Shown: positions 17,603 to 26,129 of the stretch, one piece after another
Position numbering within the stretch: the first letter of the stretch is position 1
Layout of the letters: the number at the start of each line of letters is the position of its first letter
From: CAZSDW01 sp964605705
GTDB lineage: Bacteria; Fidelibacterota; UBA2242
Direction of reading: 5' to 3'
DNA length: 64,000 bases
Assembly: GCA_964605705.1 (NCBI GenBank)
Contig: CAZSDW010000012.1
Coordinates: 1-64,000 of the forward strand
Notes under the pieces: model-generated
Told to the model about the DNA's origin: nothing
The model's input: only the letters and a program-made list of their open reading frames with translations
Database searches by the model: none
Translations under genes and position numbers: made by a program

Positions 17603-18556
17603 CTAAACTCCCCGCAGTAATTGATAATTTCTGAAACCTCCCAGTGATCCGCCACCGAGCAGGTGTTGCTCAATCCATGTCAGAAAACGGTATTTGGGCA
17701 TTTCATGTTTATGAAGTTCGCGATAGGGACTGGGATTACCGGAATATTGCAGCTTGTCCCGCCAATTCATCCGGGCGAGCATCTCCCCCATCACTTCAGG
17801 ATGGGACTCCTTGAAAACCGCCAGGCGATCCAGTGGCCCATAATCAAATTCGCCGCCAGCATTTTTATACTTTTCCTGCACTTGCTGGGCACCCTTATGA
17901 ACCGTATCCAGCGCCTTTTTTTTATTCTGCATCAGATGGGGTGGACGCACCCAGCCATAATGATACACGTAGGCATCGACCTTCGCAACTTTCAGCTTGT
18001 AGGTATTTTCCTGCTGCCGGTAGGATAAGCCATCAAAATCAGGAATCCGGCGAAACGATTGGGCTGATTCCCAGGAATGGATGTCCGGGTCATTGCGAAT
18101 GATCCGGATTTCATTTTTATACCAGCGATGATTGATATGGTAATGATCATAATCGCCCCAGAAATGCCGGTATTTGAAAAGCATTCCTTCCACCCGGCGG
18201 TTATGCAGCAATTCCTTGCAACGGGCTTTAATAATTGGCAGGTATTTTTCATGGATAACTTCATCCGCCTGCAGGTAAAACAACCAGTCGCCCGAGCAGG
18301 CTTCTTTGGCAATATCTGTCTGATGGGCATTTTCCATACCCTTTGGATACTTCTCAATACTCCAGACAGTGTCGATGATTTTCAGCTTCGGATCGCCAAT
18401 GGCGGCTACCTGTTCACGGGTATTATCATCGTCATCAGATTTGCCGACGGCAATCACAAATTCATCCACCAGCGGCAGAATCGACCGGATCATTTCTACC
18501 ACGGGATAGTACAGTTTCACCCCGTTTCTGACCATTGAAAAGCCACTGATTTTCAT
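17603..18556 (-). CDS. Glycosyltransferase family 2-like protein
   Basis: This 317-residue protein has a degenerate GT-A fold: KISGFSMVRNGVKLYYPVVE at the start, DEFVIAVGKSDDDDN near 32-46 and the metal-site motif YLQADEVIHE near 94-103. A YHYGWVRPP motif near 197 is often seen in family members that lie in LPS/capsule loci. It is the first gene of the minus-strand envelope operon and is followed 17 bases later by the WaaE-like gene. The acceptor is unknown. A 157-bp promoter region separates it from the divergent DHS-like gene. Confidence 0.75.
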   Translation of the reverse strand: MKISGFSMVRNGVKLYYPVVEMIRSILPLVDEFVIAVGKSDDDDNTREQVAAIGDPKLKIIDTVWSIEKYPKGMENAHQTDIAKEACSGDWLFYLQADEVIHEKYLPIIKARCKELLHNRRVEGMLFKYRHFWGDYDHYHINHRWYKNEIRIIRNDPDIHSWESAQSFRRIPDFDGLSYRQQENTYKLKVAKVDAYVYHYGWVRPPHLMQNKKKALDTVHKGAQQVQEKYKNAGGEFDYGPLDRLAVFKESHPEVMGEMLARMNWRDKLQYSGNPSPYRELHKHEMPKYRFLTWIEQHLLGGGSLGGFRNYQLLRGV

Positions 18557-18713
18557 GCTATATAACTGATCTGAATGTTGAATTAATAGCCATTTTAACG
18601 TCGATTAAGGTATCATATTTCCCCTATAAAAGCAAGCAGAAGGAAAGCGCGTTTATCTTGGAAAAACAGTCAACATTCTCTATTTTACATGGAGCATAAT
18701 CAACGAGGAACAG

Positions 18714-19607
18714 ATGATCGACTTCAGCAAAATCAGCACTTATCCTATAAAAAACCGGAAGAATAAATTTTCGATCAACGATATGCTTCCGCTGGATTCC
18801 GGCATCGACCTGAAAGACCCACAAATTCGTAAAGTTGCACAATTGATCGTCAATGCAAAAGCCGGAAACGCCAAAGTCATTCTCATGATGGGTGGTGCAG
18901 TTGTCAAGGTCGGCTGCTCAGCATTGCTGATTGATCTGATCAAACGCGGTTTTATCGATCATATTGCCCTGAATGGCGGCGCCTCGATTCACGATTTCGA
19001 AATTGCCATGATCGGCGAGACTTCCGAAGATGTTCAAAACGGTCTCAAAGATGGTACCTTTGGCATGGCAGCTGAAACACTGGTTCATATGAATGCGGCT
19101 CTGAATCAGGGTTTTCAGGCACATGAAGGTTACGGATTATCGATTGCGAAAAAAGTCGATGAGCTAGACCTTCCCCACAAAGACCTGAGTATTCTTTACA
19201 ACGCCATGATTCACAATATTCCCGGCACGGTTCATATTGCGATTGGGGGTGATATCATTCACCAACATCCCAGCTGCGACGGGGCAGCGCTGGGTAGGAC
19301 ATCCTTTATCGATTTTCAGCACATGGTTGAGACCGCTTCCCAGCTTACCGATGGTGTCCTGCTGAATGTCGGTTCCGCGGTCAATCTGCCGGAAGTGTTC
19401 CTGAAAGCGCTTACCATGGCGCGTAATATGGGCTATGATGTTAAAAATTTCGCCACTGCCAATTTCGATTTTTTGAATATGTACCGCTCACGCACCCGCA
19501 TCGTGGAATGGCCGCAAGTACTGGGCGGTCAGGGCTTTGACATCCGCGGCAATCATATCGCGACGATGCCCACACTTTATAAATACATCCTCGAAATAAG
19601 TTCTTAA
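18714..19607 (+). CDS. Divergent deoxyhypusine synthase-family protein lacking the catalytic lysine
   Basis: This 297-residue protein belongs to a bacterial branch of the DHS-like superfamily, visible in MMGGAVVKVGCSALLIDLIKRG (about 58-79), IALNGGASIHDFEIAMIGETSEDV (84-107) and the GDIIHQHPSCDGAA region (179-192). The C-terminal end has no SWGK lysine motif; the corresponding part reads TRIVEWPQVLGGQGF...NHIATMPTL. It therefore probably does not form the DHS imine, and its reaction is unknown. GAGGA precedes the ATG. It is followed 12 bases later by a heptosyltransferase-like gene, and the pair is divergent from the main LPS operon, hinting at a role linked to envelope glycans. Confidence 0.7.
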   Translation: MIDFSKISTYPIKNRKNKFSINDMLPLDSGIDLKDPQIRKVAQLIVNAKAGNAKVILMMGGAVVKVGCSALLIDLIKRGFIDHIALNGGASIHDFEIAMIGETSEDVQNGLKDGTFGMAAETLVHMNAALNQGFQAHEGYGLSIAKKVDELDLPHKDLSILYNAMIHNIPGTVHIAIGGDIIHQHPSCDGAALGRTSFIDFQHMVETASQLTDGVLLNVGSAVNLPEVFLKALTMARNMGYDVKNFATANFDFLNMYRSRTRIVEWPQVLGGQGFDIRGNHIATMPTLYKYILEISS

Positions 19608-19619
19608 ACTTCGCAAAGC

Positions 19620-20654
19620 ATGGAAATTCCCTCTCAAATACTGCTGATTCGCTTGTCCTCAATTGGCGATATTCTGTTAACATTTCCACTTATCCGGGCA
19701 CTGCATCGGGAATATCCTGACACAGCAATCGATTTTATGATTTTTAAACGGTATGAAGATATGTTAAAGCCCGTTCAATCCTGGCTGACAAATCTGATTA
19801 TCTATGATAAATCGGACAGTCGGAAGGAAAATCACCGTATCCGAAAAATTATTCAAGAAAAACAATATCCGCTGATTATCGATCTGCAGAACAATCTCCG
19901 GACTTTTCGCCTGACGAGCAGTCAATCGGGAAAATGTCACCGATTCAAAAAATTTCGTGTCCGGCGTTTTCTCTTTGTCAAATTCGGCTGGCAGGTCTAT
20001 CCGGAAAACCCGGTCTGGCGAAAATATCTGCAAACTGTTCCGCTGGAATTTAAAGATACTGCATTTTATCCAATTGAATTCCAGCCAGATCCGGAAATCG
20101 TGGATCGCCTGCAGACAGAATATCCGGTGCTGAAGTCAAACAAGCGGAAAATCCTGATCTATCCCGGTGCCCGGCATTTTACAAAACGTTGGTCGCTGGA
20201 TTATTATGAGTCACTCATCAGGATGATCCTGAAACAAACCGACTGGCAGATCATTTTCGGTGGCAGTGATGAGGAATCAGAATATGTTTCTGCTCTTGCA
20301 AAAATGGAAAGTACCCGTATTTCAGACGTCAGCGGTATGTATGGACTTTATGAAAATTTCGTGCTGATTTCACTTGCTGACCTGATCATCAGTAACGATT
20401 CAGCTCCCATGCATATGGCGTCATTATTAGGTAAAAAACAGCTGGCGATTTTCGGTAATACGGTCAGACAATTCGGATTTTATCCCGACAATTCCAATGC
20501 AATTATTATCGAGGATAATTCAGTAAAATGTCGTCCATGCTCCCATATCGGTTTTGAAAAGTGTCCCAAAAAGCATTTTGACTGTATTCGAAAAATTACA
20601 CCAGAGATGGTATTTCGAAAGATCAGAGATATATCATTCGAAATAATCACCTGA
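19620..20654 (+). CDS. Glycosyltransferase family 9 (heptosyltransferase-like)
   Basis: This 344-residue GT9 protein opens with ILLIRLSSIGDILLTFPLIRAL, and has LIIDLQNNLRT, ILIYPGARHFTKRW (about 178-191), SNDSAPMHMASLLGK (about 259-273) and the cysteine-rich tail CRPCSHIGFEKCPKKHFDC. These are the marks of ADP-heptose:LPS heptosyltransferases. It differs clearly from the WaaF-like protein at 14727-15758 and may add a different heptose. It forms a two-gene unit with the DHS-like gene upstream. Confidence 0.85.
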   Translation: MEIPSQILLIRLSSIGDILLTFPLIRALHREYPDTAIDFMIFKRYEDMLKPVQSWLTNLIIYDKSDSRKENHRIRKIIQEKQYPLIIDLQNNLRTFRLTSSQSGKCHRFKKFRVRRFLFVKFGWQVYPENPVWRKYLQTVPLEFKDTAFYPIEFQPDPEIVDRLQTEYPVLKSNKRKILIYPGARHFTKRWSLDYYESLIRMILKQTDWQIIFGGSDEESEYVSALAKMESTRISDVSGMYGLYENFVLISLADLIISNDSAPMHMASLLGKKQLAIFGNTVRQFGFYPDNSNAIIIEDNSVKCRPCSHIGFEKCPKKHFDCIRKITPEMVFRKIRDISFEIIT

Positions 20655-20895
20655 TTTCACCTAAACCATATATATCATTCTTTGTAATTTCGAACGAATG
20701 AAATGAGGATCCTTGCTCCCTTACAACATTATACAGGGCAAGGGAATCGGTCATAACCAATGCAATAATCGGACGCGATCTCTCATCCCGCATCAGCGGA
20801 ATATCGGGATGACGTTTCTGTGGGTTATGTCATTTCAAACGAACAAAGTGAGGAGAAATCGGGAATTGGAAACGACTGAATATGTTATTGGATTT
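20655..20895. repeat. Degenerate intergenic repeats between convergent genes
   Basis: Two direct copies of a 23-base motif beginning ATTTC-AACGAA and ending TGAGGA lie at 20687-20709 and 20832-20854, with 19 of 23 identical bases. Between them is a hairpin TCATCCCG (20783-20790) / CGGGATGA (20805-20812). This matches the widespread intergenic repeat type GTCATTTCGAACGAAGTGAGG / GTCATCCCG seen in FCB genomes. No gene is visible in this 241-bp convergent space; the hairpin may help end both transcripts. Confidence 0.6.
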
Positions 20896-21765
20896 CTATA
20901 ATTCCCAGAAAAGTCGCAGAGACTCTTTCGCCAGATCGAAACGACTTTTTTCTTTCGGAAAAAACACCAGTTTATCCCTGAAACCCATTGAGAAGCCCAC
21001 CCGAATACTAAGCTTCGTACCAAGCCAATAGCTCAAACCCAGATTCATTAAATACCAGTTCTGGATTTCAGCAGAAACATCGGTCAGATATTTTGGATTC
21101 GCCTGATCGTAACACAACTCTCCGATAAAATTGAATTTATCAGACAGATCAAGTCGATAGCCCAATCCCATATGCCATAATAATCGCCGGTCATTTTCCA
21201 GTTTGTACCTATCCGAAAATCGCACAAATTCCATCGATAAGGCAAGCAGTCCAAAATCAGCGGATTTTTCCAGATGCAATCCGGCGGTACCACACCAGTG
21301 ATTTTCAAGCGGGTCATCCCAGTAACGCGAAACCGGCAACTGCCAGATACCGGCAGAAGTACCTAGGACAATACCGCGATATTCCTTTAATCGAACCGTC
21401 GCACTCAAACGGCTGCGTCCGGGATTCCATTCCAGATCATTAAACAGTGCATCAAGACCATCCGGGTGACAACGATGAACCGGCAGAATTGCCGTTAAAC
21501 GCAAATGGTTCTTCCAGTCAAATCCCACTACTGCTGCCAGATATAACTCATTGTCAACCGACTCATAAGAATAATCTGCAATCGTTACCGACGGTGAGAA
21601 CCAGAATGACAGGTCATTGAAACCAGAGACAACCGGCATCGAAATCAGGTCATGAGAATTCCCCGTTCCGATCAGGTCAATTTGACCGACCAGTGGTTGA
21701 ATCCGAAATAGTAGCAATCCAATAAATACAATCCAACGGAACATCTGCGGGTATTGATTATTCAC
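20896..21765 (-). CDS. Outer-membrane beta-barrel protein, unknown function
   Basis: This 289-residue protein has an N-terminal signal peptide (MFRWIVFIGLLLFRIQPLVGQ from the internal ATG at 21744). The rest has alternating hydrophobic strands with aromatic girdle residues, as in small outer-membrane barrels. I do not recognise a family. The GTG at 21765 has AGGG four bases upstream; the ATG at 21744 is a possible alternative, and both give a signal peptide. The gene follows the 938-residue envelope protein by 14 bases, so the two are probably one operon and may act together at the outer membrane. Confidence 0.6.
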   Translation of the reverse strand: MNNQYPQMFRWIVFIGLLLFRIQPLVGQIDLIGTGNSHDLISMPVVSGFNDLSFWFSPSVTIADYSYESVDNELYLAAVVGFDWKNHLRLTAILPVHRCHPDGLDALFNDLEWNPGRSRLSATVRLKEYRGIVLGTSAGIWQLPVSRYWDDPLENHWCGTAGLHLEKSADFGLLALSMEFVRFSDRYKLENDRRLLWHMGLGYRLDLSDKFNFIGELCYDQANPKYLTDVSAEIQNWYLMNLGLSYWLGTKLSIRVGFSMGFRDKLVFFPKEKSRFDLAKESLRLFWEL

Positions 21766-21779
21766 TGATCCCTATCGAT

Positions 21780-24596
21780 TTAAATTGAATATCCTGCAAC
21801 AATAAATTCCAGGCACCGATCTTTTTCATCAATTAAATATGAATAGCGAATGCCCATCTCAAATTGCACATATACTAAGTTCAACAAGTGCAAATCAAAA
21901 AGCAATTCGTACCCAATTGACCGGCGTAAATTCGGATTCATACTTCTGACACCGTAATCATAAAATAGATCACTACGAATTCGTTTAAAATAAATGATCG
22001 ATCCAAGCGCTAAATCCGGATACAACAACGGAAATTGATAGTCAAGAGACAGACGATAAAAATACTCATCGTACGACCAATCTTCGATCCGATATCCACG
22101 CGAATCCATGACTTCCCACTGGAAATAATAGTTGTCCATTTCATGCCTTTCCAGGGCAGCCGAAATCATCAGGCTGTGATGTCTCCATAATCCCGGATAA
22201 TATAAGGAAAGGTTGGAAGAAAAGATCGATCCGGCGTAATCCATTTTAAACGGTGTATGCCGGTATGTCACCGTCCAATTCTGTCCCCAGCGAGGGCGCA
22301 CATCACGATAAGCGGAATCTCTGTAATTTAAAAAGGTCAATTGATAGGAAACGGGCATAAAATTGCCATCACCGATCTGGTCAACACCGTGTCTGCTTTT
22401 ATCTTTGATATGGGTAACTCCCAACGCCATCGCTCCGTTTATCCTGGTGGTAAAAGGTCCGTTTGAAATATCTATTGGCATTCGTAAACCGATTGTCATG
22501 CCAAATTCACTCCAGACATCGGTTGTGTCTATCTCATGAATTCGATATGGCATTGCTCGTTCGCCAAAGCGGAACTCCGTATCAATGATAGGGCGAATCC
22601 CTCCATAACTGGCTCTCAGTGCCAAACTATTGACTTCCTCCATCACGTGATGGATCACCTGGGCGCTCAGTTCCAAAGTGTTTAGATAGTCATTGGAAAT
22701 GATGCCAAAGTAAACATTCGGCGGCAGCGGCAGTACATACCAACTGTGAAAATTGATTCCCTGTTTTAAGGGTGAATAATTTTCAACGGGATACGTTTTA
22801 TCCGGTATTGTTGTCTTATCCAGAATATCCCGCCCCTGTTCCTGCGCAATCAGCGGCTCAAAATAATTTACCGGGTGTCGCTCAACCTTATCCAGTGGAA
22901 TCCAGCGGGCGGTGTCAAGCGGTGCCCGGACTGCATTCCAGCCATCTACCTGATAATCACAAAACAACAAGGTGCTGTCATTAGCAACAGAGGAATAAAA
23001 CGCTCCGAATTTCCGCGATGTCAGCTGATATCTTTGCCCGGTTCGCATGTCAACGGCATAAATGTTATCAATCCCTGACCAGGGCGAATCATAGAGAACG
23101 TATTCATTCCAGAAAACAGGAAACGTTACATCTTCAGTTCCTGCGCGAATGACATCCCACTGTTCACAGCTCTCAAGATCGATGATTGACAGCGCCCGAC
23201 GATTGTGCTTCTGCCGGGTAAAAACAATTCGGCTGCCATCTTCCGACCATGCCGGAGTCTTGATAAAGTCATTGTCCGGGTTTGGCAATTCTCGAAGTTC
23301 TTCCCCGGTCTTTGAATCCAGAATGACCAGTGCACTCTGTCGCATAATAGAAAATTTCACCGCGGCTATTCTCGAGCCATCCGGTGATAATGCCGGTGAA
23401 AAATATCTTCCTTCCGAAGTAATTTCCTGCCGCCTGCCGGTCTGCAGATCATATGTCACAATATCGGAAAAGTCCTGGTTCCACCAGCGGGGGTCCATAT
23501 TATTCACACACCAGGTGACTTTATCACCATTCACTGAAATTTTTTCAGTATAAGAGATCTGCAATCGTTGCGCTTCGGTCCCATCAGGAAATAACTGAAC
23601 CAAAGTATAGGCATCCGCATAACCGTTTTTCAAAGCAATGACACTGCCGTCAGCCAGCATTTGAGGAAAGCGGTAATTTGTCCAGACCTTTTTCCTGCGC
23701 CGGTTTAATTGGATCACAGGCGTCTCGCTGATTCCTTTGACCTGTTCCCGCCAAAGGATTTCCAATTCTTTGATCGTATCATAATAATTCTGACGGGCAT
23801 TCCGACCGGATACTTTCTTCATTGAACGGCTGAATGCAAACGGACTGAAGGAATAGAAAGATGACCGCTGCATGACTTCTGACCAGGCATCAGCCCCATA
23901 TTCCCGTCGAAAATGGGTCACCAGGTGATAGCCCAGATGGTACCAGTTCGGGTAAAAATCACGATAGCTGCGCAGGTAAGCTTTATAGTAATTGTAGCGA
24001 ATATCCGATAATAATTGTGCGCGAATGTACATATCAAACAGCGGCTGGCGTCCCCGCCCTCCAGAACTTAACACAGTCTCCATCGCCACAGCATCACCCT
24101 CAAGAAACCACATTGGTGTCGCCCAGAGCGATGCGGCACCCAGCCCAACATCTCCAAACATAATACCGGCAAGGCGATTTAAGCCACGATCAAAAGCATC
24201 AAACTGCGCCATGTGCCGTCCTTCGTGGATAGCGAGCAGCGGATACCAGTCAAGCACACCGGGAAACTCATTCTGAGGCGGCGTTGAGTACCATTCTGAC
24301 ATCCGTGGGAAAAAAGTCACATAGCCATTCGAAACAGAACTCCTGTTTGATAAAACCAGCCGCCACTTTTTCATCCGAACCCGCATGGTTTTTTGTAACG
24401 GATCACGGACATATTCCAGGGTATTGGCGACACGTTGACCTTCCGAAATCAACTCCTCCGGCAGGATAATCTCAAAATGTTCGGTGCAAATTTTTTTCCA
24501 TTGAATCCCTGGCGGATTCTGAACGGGACTTAATTGAGCCAGTAATTGAACATGAACCAGTAAACCGATCGCCGCTGTTAGAGTGAAGCGTTTCAT
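21780..24596 (-). CDS. Secreted HExxH peptidase-like / beta-propeller / beta-barrel protein
   Basis: This 938-residue protein starts with a signal peptide (about 1-20). An N-terminal gluzincin-like domain has H124-E125-x2-H128 (AIHEGRHMA) and the downstream WFLEGDAVA motif with E166 as a likely third zinc ligand. A TolB/WD40-like propeller with SPDGSRIAAV, SEDGSRIVFTRQ and similar blades spans about 320-560. The last 350 residues alternate in the manner of an outer-membrane barrel. It probably sits in the outer membrane with a periplasmic or surface peptidase domain. The combination resembles TolB-like proteins of FCB bacteria, but the role is unknown. Confidence 0.65.
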   Translation of the reverse strand: MKRFTLTAAIGLLVHVQLLAQLSPVQNPPGIQWKKICTEHFEIILPEELISEGQRVANTLEYVRDPLQKTMRVRMKKWRLVLSNRSSVSNGYVTFFPRMSEWYSTPPQNEFPGVLDWYPLLAIHEGRHMAQFDAFDRGLNRLAGIMFGDVGLGAASLWATPMWFLEGDAVAMETVLSSGGRGRQPLFDMYIRAQLLSDIRYNYYKAYLRSYRDFYPNWYHLGYHLVTHFRREYGADAWSEVMQRSSFYSFSPFAFSRSMKKVSGRNARQNYYDTIKELEILWREQVKGISETPVIQLNRRRKKVWTNYRFPQMLADGSVIALKNGYADAYTLVQLFPDGTEAQRLQISYTEKISVNGDKVTWCVNNMDPRWWNQDFSDIVTYDLQTGRRQEITSEGRYFSPALSPDGSRIAAVKFSIMRQSALVILDSKTGEELRELPNPDNDFIKTPAWSEDGSRIVFTRQKHNRRALSIIDLESCEQWDVIRAGTEDVTFPVFWNEYVLYDSPWSGIDNIYAVDMRTGQRYQLTSRKFGAFYSSVANDSTLLFCDYQVDGWNAVRAPLDTARWIPLDKVERHPVNYFEPLIAQEQGRDILDKTTIPDKTYPVENYSPLKQGINFHSWYVLPLPPNVYFGIISNDYLNTLELSAQVIHHVMEEVNSLALRASYGGIRPIIDTEFRFGERAMPYRIHEIDTTDVWSEFGMTIGLRMPIDISNGPFTTRINGAMALGVTHIKDKSRHGVDQIGDGNFMPVSYQLTFLNYRDSAYRDVRPRWGQNWTVTYRHTPFKMDYAGSIFSSNLSLYYPGLWRHHSLMISAALERHEMDNYYFQWEVMDSRGYRIEDWSYDEYFYRLSLDYQFPLLYPDLALGSIIYFKRIRSDLFYDYGVRSMNPNLRRSIGYELLFDLHLLNLVYVQFEMGIRYSYLIDEKDRCLEFIVAGYSI

Positions 24597-24644
24597 TTTT
24601 TCGTTTTCTTCTCAACGGTAATTTAATGTTCCGAATGTAATATT

Positions 24645-24677
24645 AAAAAGCCTCTTCCGCATTTGACAGAAGAGGCT
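24645..24677 (-). terminator. Rho-independent terminator of the ferredoxin oxidoreductase operon
   Basis: On the minus strand AGCCTCTTC (24677-24669) pairs with GAAGAGGCT (24657-24649) around an 11-base loop, followed at once by TTTTTAATATT. The 9-pair GC-rich stem and T run are a textbook terminator, 22 bases after the oxidoreductase stop codon. It separates this operon from the 938-residue envelope gene. Confidence 0.88.
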
Positions 24678-24698
24678 CTATTCAGAGAAATAATGACT

Positions 24699-26129
24699 CT
24701 ATTTATTCAGGTTCTTGATAAACTCAGCACCCAGTAAAATGGCTTTCTGGTTCAGTTCCACCAGATTTTTCCGCTTCAGAACATCGCCCAACGATTCCAA
24801 CACCAGTTGCTGGGACATAATATCTTTATACTCGATCAATGCCCCGACAATAATCATATTGGCAGCCTTGGTATTTCCCAGTTCGTCAGCCAGTTTTGTT
24901 GCCGGAATCGCAATAATATTCACATCGCTCCGCTGGGGTTTCCGGTCAATCAGGGAATCATCATAAATAATCAAGCCGCCGGAAATCACATCGTTTTCAA
25001 ATTTATCCAGCGAGGGACGATTCATGGCAATCAGAATCGTTGGATTAGCAACCAATGGTGATCCGATTTTCTTTTTGGAAATTTTGACGCTGCAGTTAGC
25101 AGTCCCGCCCCGCATCTCAGGTCCATAGGATGGCAGCCAGCTGACTTCATAATTATGACGCATCCCCATTTCCGACAGAACGGTTCCGAGACTGAGGACT
25201 CCCTGCCCGCCGAAGCCGGCGATCTTGATTTCTTCGTTCACCGGTTTTTCCTGATAATGGGCAACCTTCTTGAGATCGATGTGAGCCGCTTCAAGATTCA
25301 AGATATCGGGCAGGTCCGAATCAGCAACTGTTCTCCGGGTAAAATCACGTCCCTCAAATGTATCGGATATATCTTTTTTTACACCAACCGGAAATTGTTT
25401 TTCCAGTACCTCTTTGATCCATAATTTTGATCGGATTGGCGTCATTTTTAACTGTGACGGGCAGGCTGAAAGGACTTCAATAAACGAAAATCCATTTTTC
25501 TCAATTTGCAGTTTCAGTGCTTTTCTGACAGTCTGGCGAGCGTGCATGGTGGATTTCGTATCGCCAATCATCACCCGTTCAACAAATACCGGCGCCTCAA
25601 GAGTCGCAATCACTTCACTCATACGAATTGGAAAACCTTCGTTTTCAACCGTACGTCCGCGGGGAGTGGTCATTGTTTTCTGACCAATCAGAGTTGTCGG
25701 CGCCATTTGTCCGCCAGTCATCCCGTAAACGGCATTATTAACAAAAAACACGGTGATGCCTTCACCGCGATTTGCCGCATGAATAATTTCTGCCGTACCA
25801 ATCGCTGCCAGATCTCCATCACCCTGATAACTGATAACCACACTGTCCGGGTGAGCCCGCTTGATGCCGGTTGCGACGGCTGGTGCACGACCATGCGCAA
25901 CCTGAACGTTCCCGGTATGAAAATAATAATAGGCAAAAACGCTGCAGCCGACCGGACTGATAAAAATGGTCTTGTCCCGAACACCAAAATCTTCCAACGC
26001 TTCGGCAACCAGCTTATGCAGAACCCCATGTCCACAACCCGGGCAATAAGTCGTGGTTAATTTATCAGCGCCGGGGCGGCGTTCATAGACATCATAAAAT
26101 GTGGATGATTTTTTCAATATTTTATTCAT
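24699..26129 (-). CDS. 2-oxoacid:ferredoxin oxidoreductase, fused beta and gamma subunits
   Basis: This 476-residue protein joins two subunits that are often separate. The N-terminal TPP-binding beta part (about 1-285) has CPGCGHGVLH, SPVGCSVFAYYY and the TPP motif GDGDLAAIGTAEIIHAANR...NN. The C-terminal gamma part (about 300-476) starts KIAGFGGQGVLSLG and has SYGPEMRGGTANCSV. The enzyme oxidatively decarboxylates a 2-oxoacid to acyl-CoA with reduction of ferredoxin, or runs in reverse. Neighbouring ilvE favours 2-oxoisovalerate (Vor) over 2-oxoglutarate (Kor). It overlaps the alpha gene by 4 bases. Confidence 0.85.
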   Translation of the reverse strand: MNKILKKSSTFYDVYERRPGADKLTTTYCPGCGHGVLHKLVAEALEDFGVRDKTIFISPVGCSVFAYYYFHTGNVQVAHGRAPAVATGIKRAHPDSVVISYQGDGDLAAIGTAEIIHAANRGEGITVFFVNNAVYGMTGGQMAPTTLIGQKTMTTPRGRTVENEGFPIRMSEVIATLEAPVFVERVMIGDTKSTMHARQTVRKALKLQIEKNGFSFIEVLSACPSQLKMTPIRSKLWIKEVLEKQFPVGVKKDISDTFEGRDFTRRTVADSDLPDILNLEAAHIDLKKVAHYQEKPVNEEIKIAGFGGQGVLSLGTVLSEMGMRHNYEVSWLPSYGPEMRGGTANCSVKISKKKIGSPLVANPTILIAMNRPSLDKFENDVISGGLIIYDDSLIDRKPQRSDVNIIAIPATKLADELGNTKAANMIIVGALIEYKDIMSQQLVLESLGDVLKRKNLVELNQKAILLGAEFIKNLNK

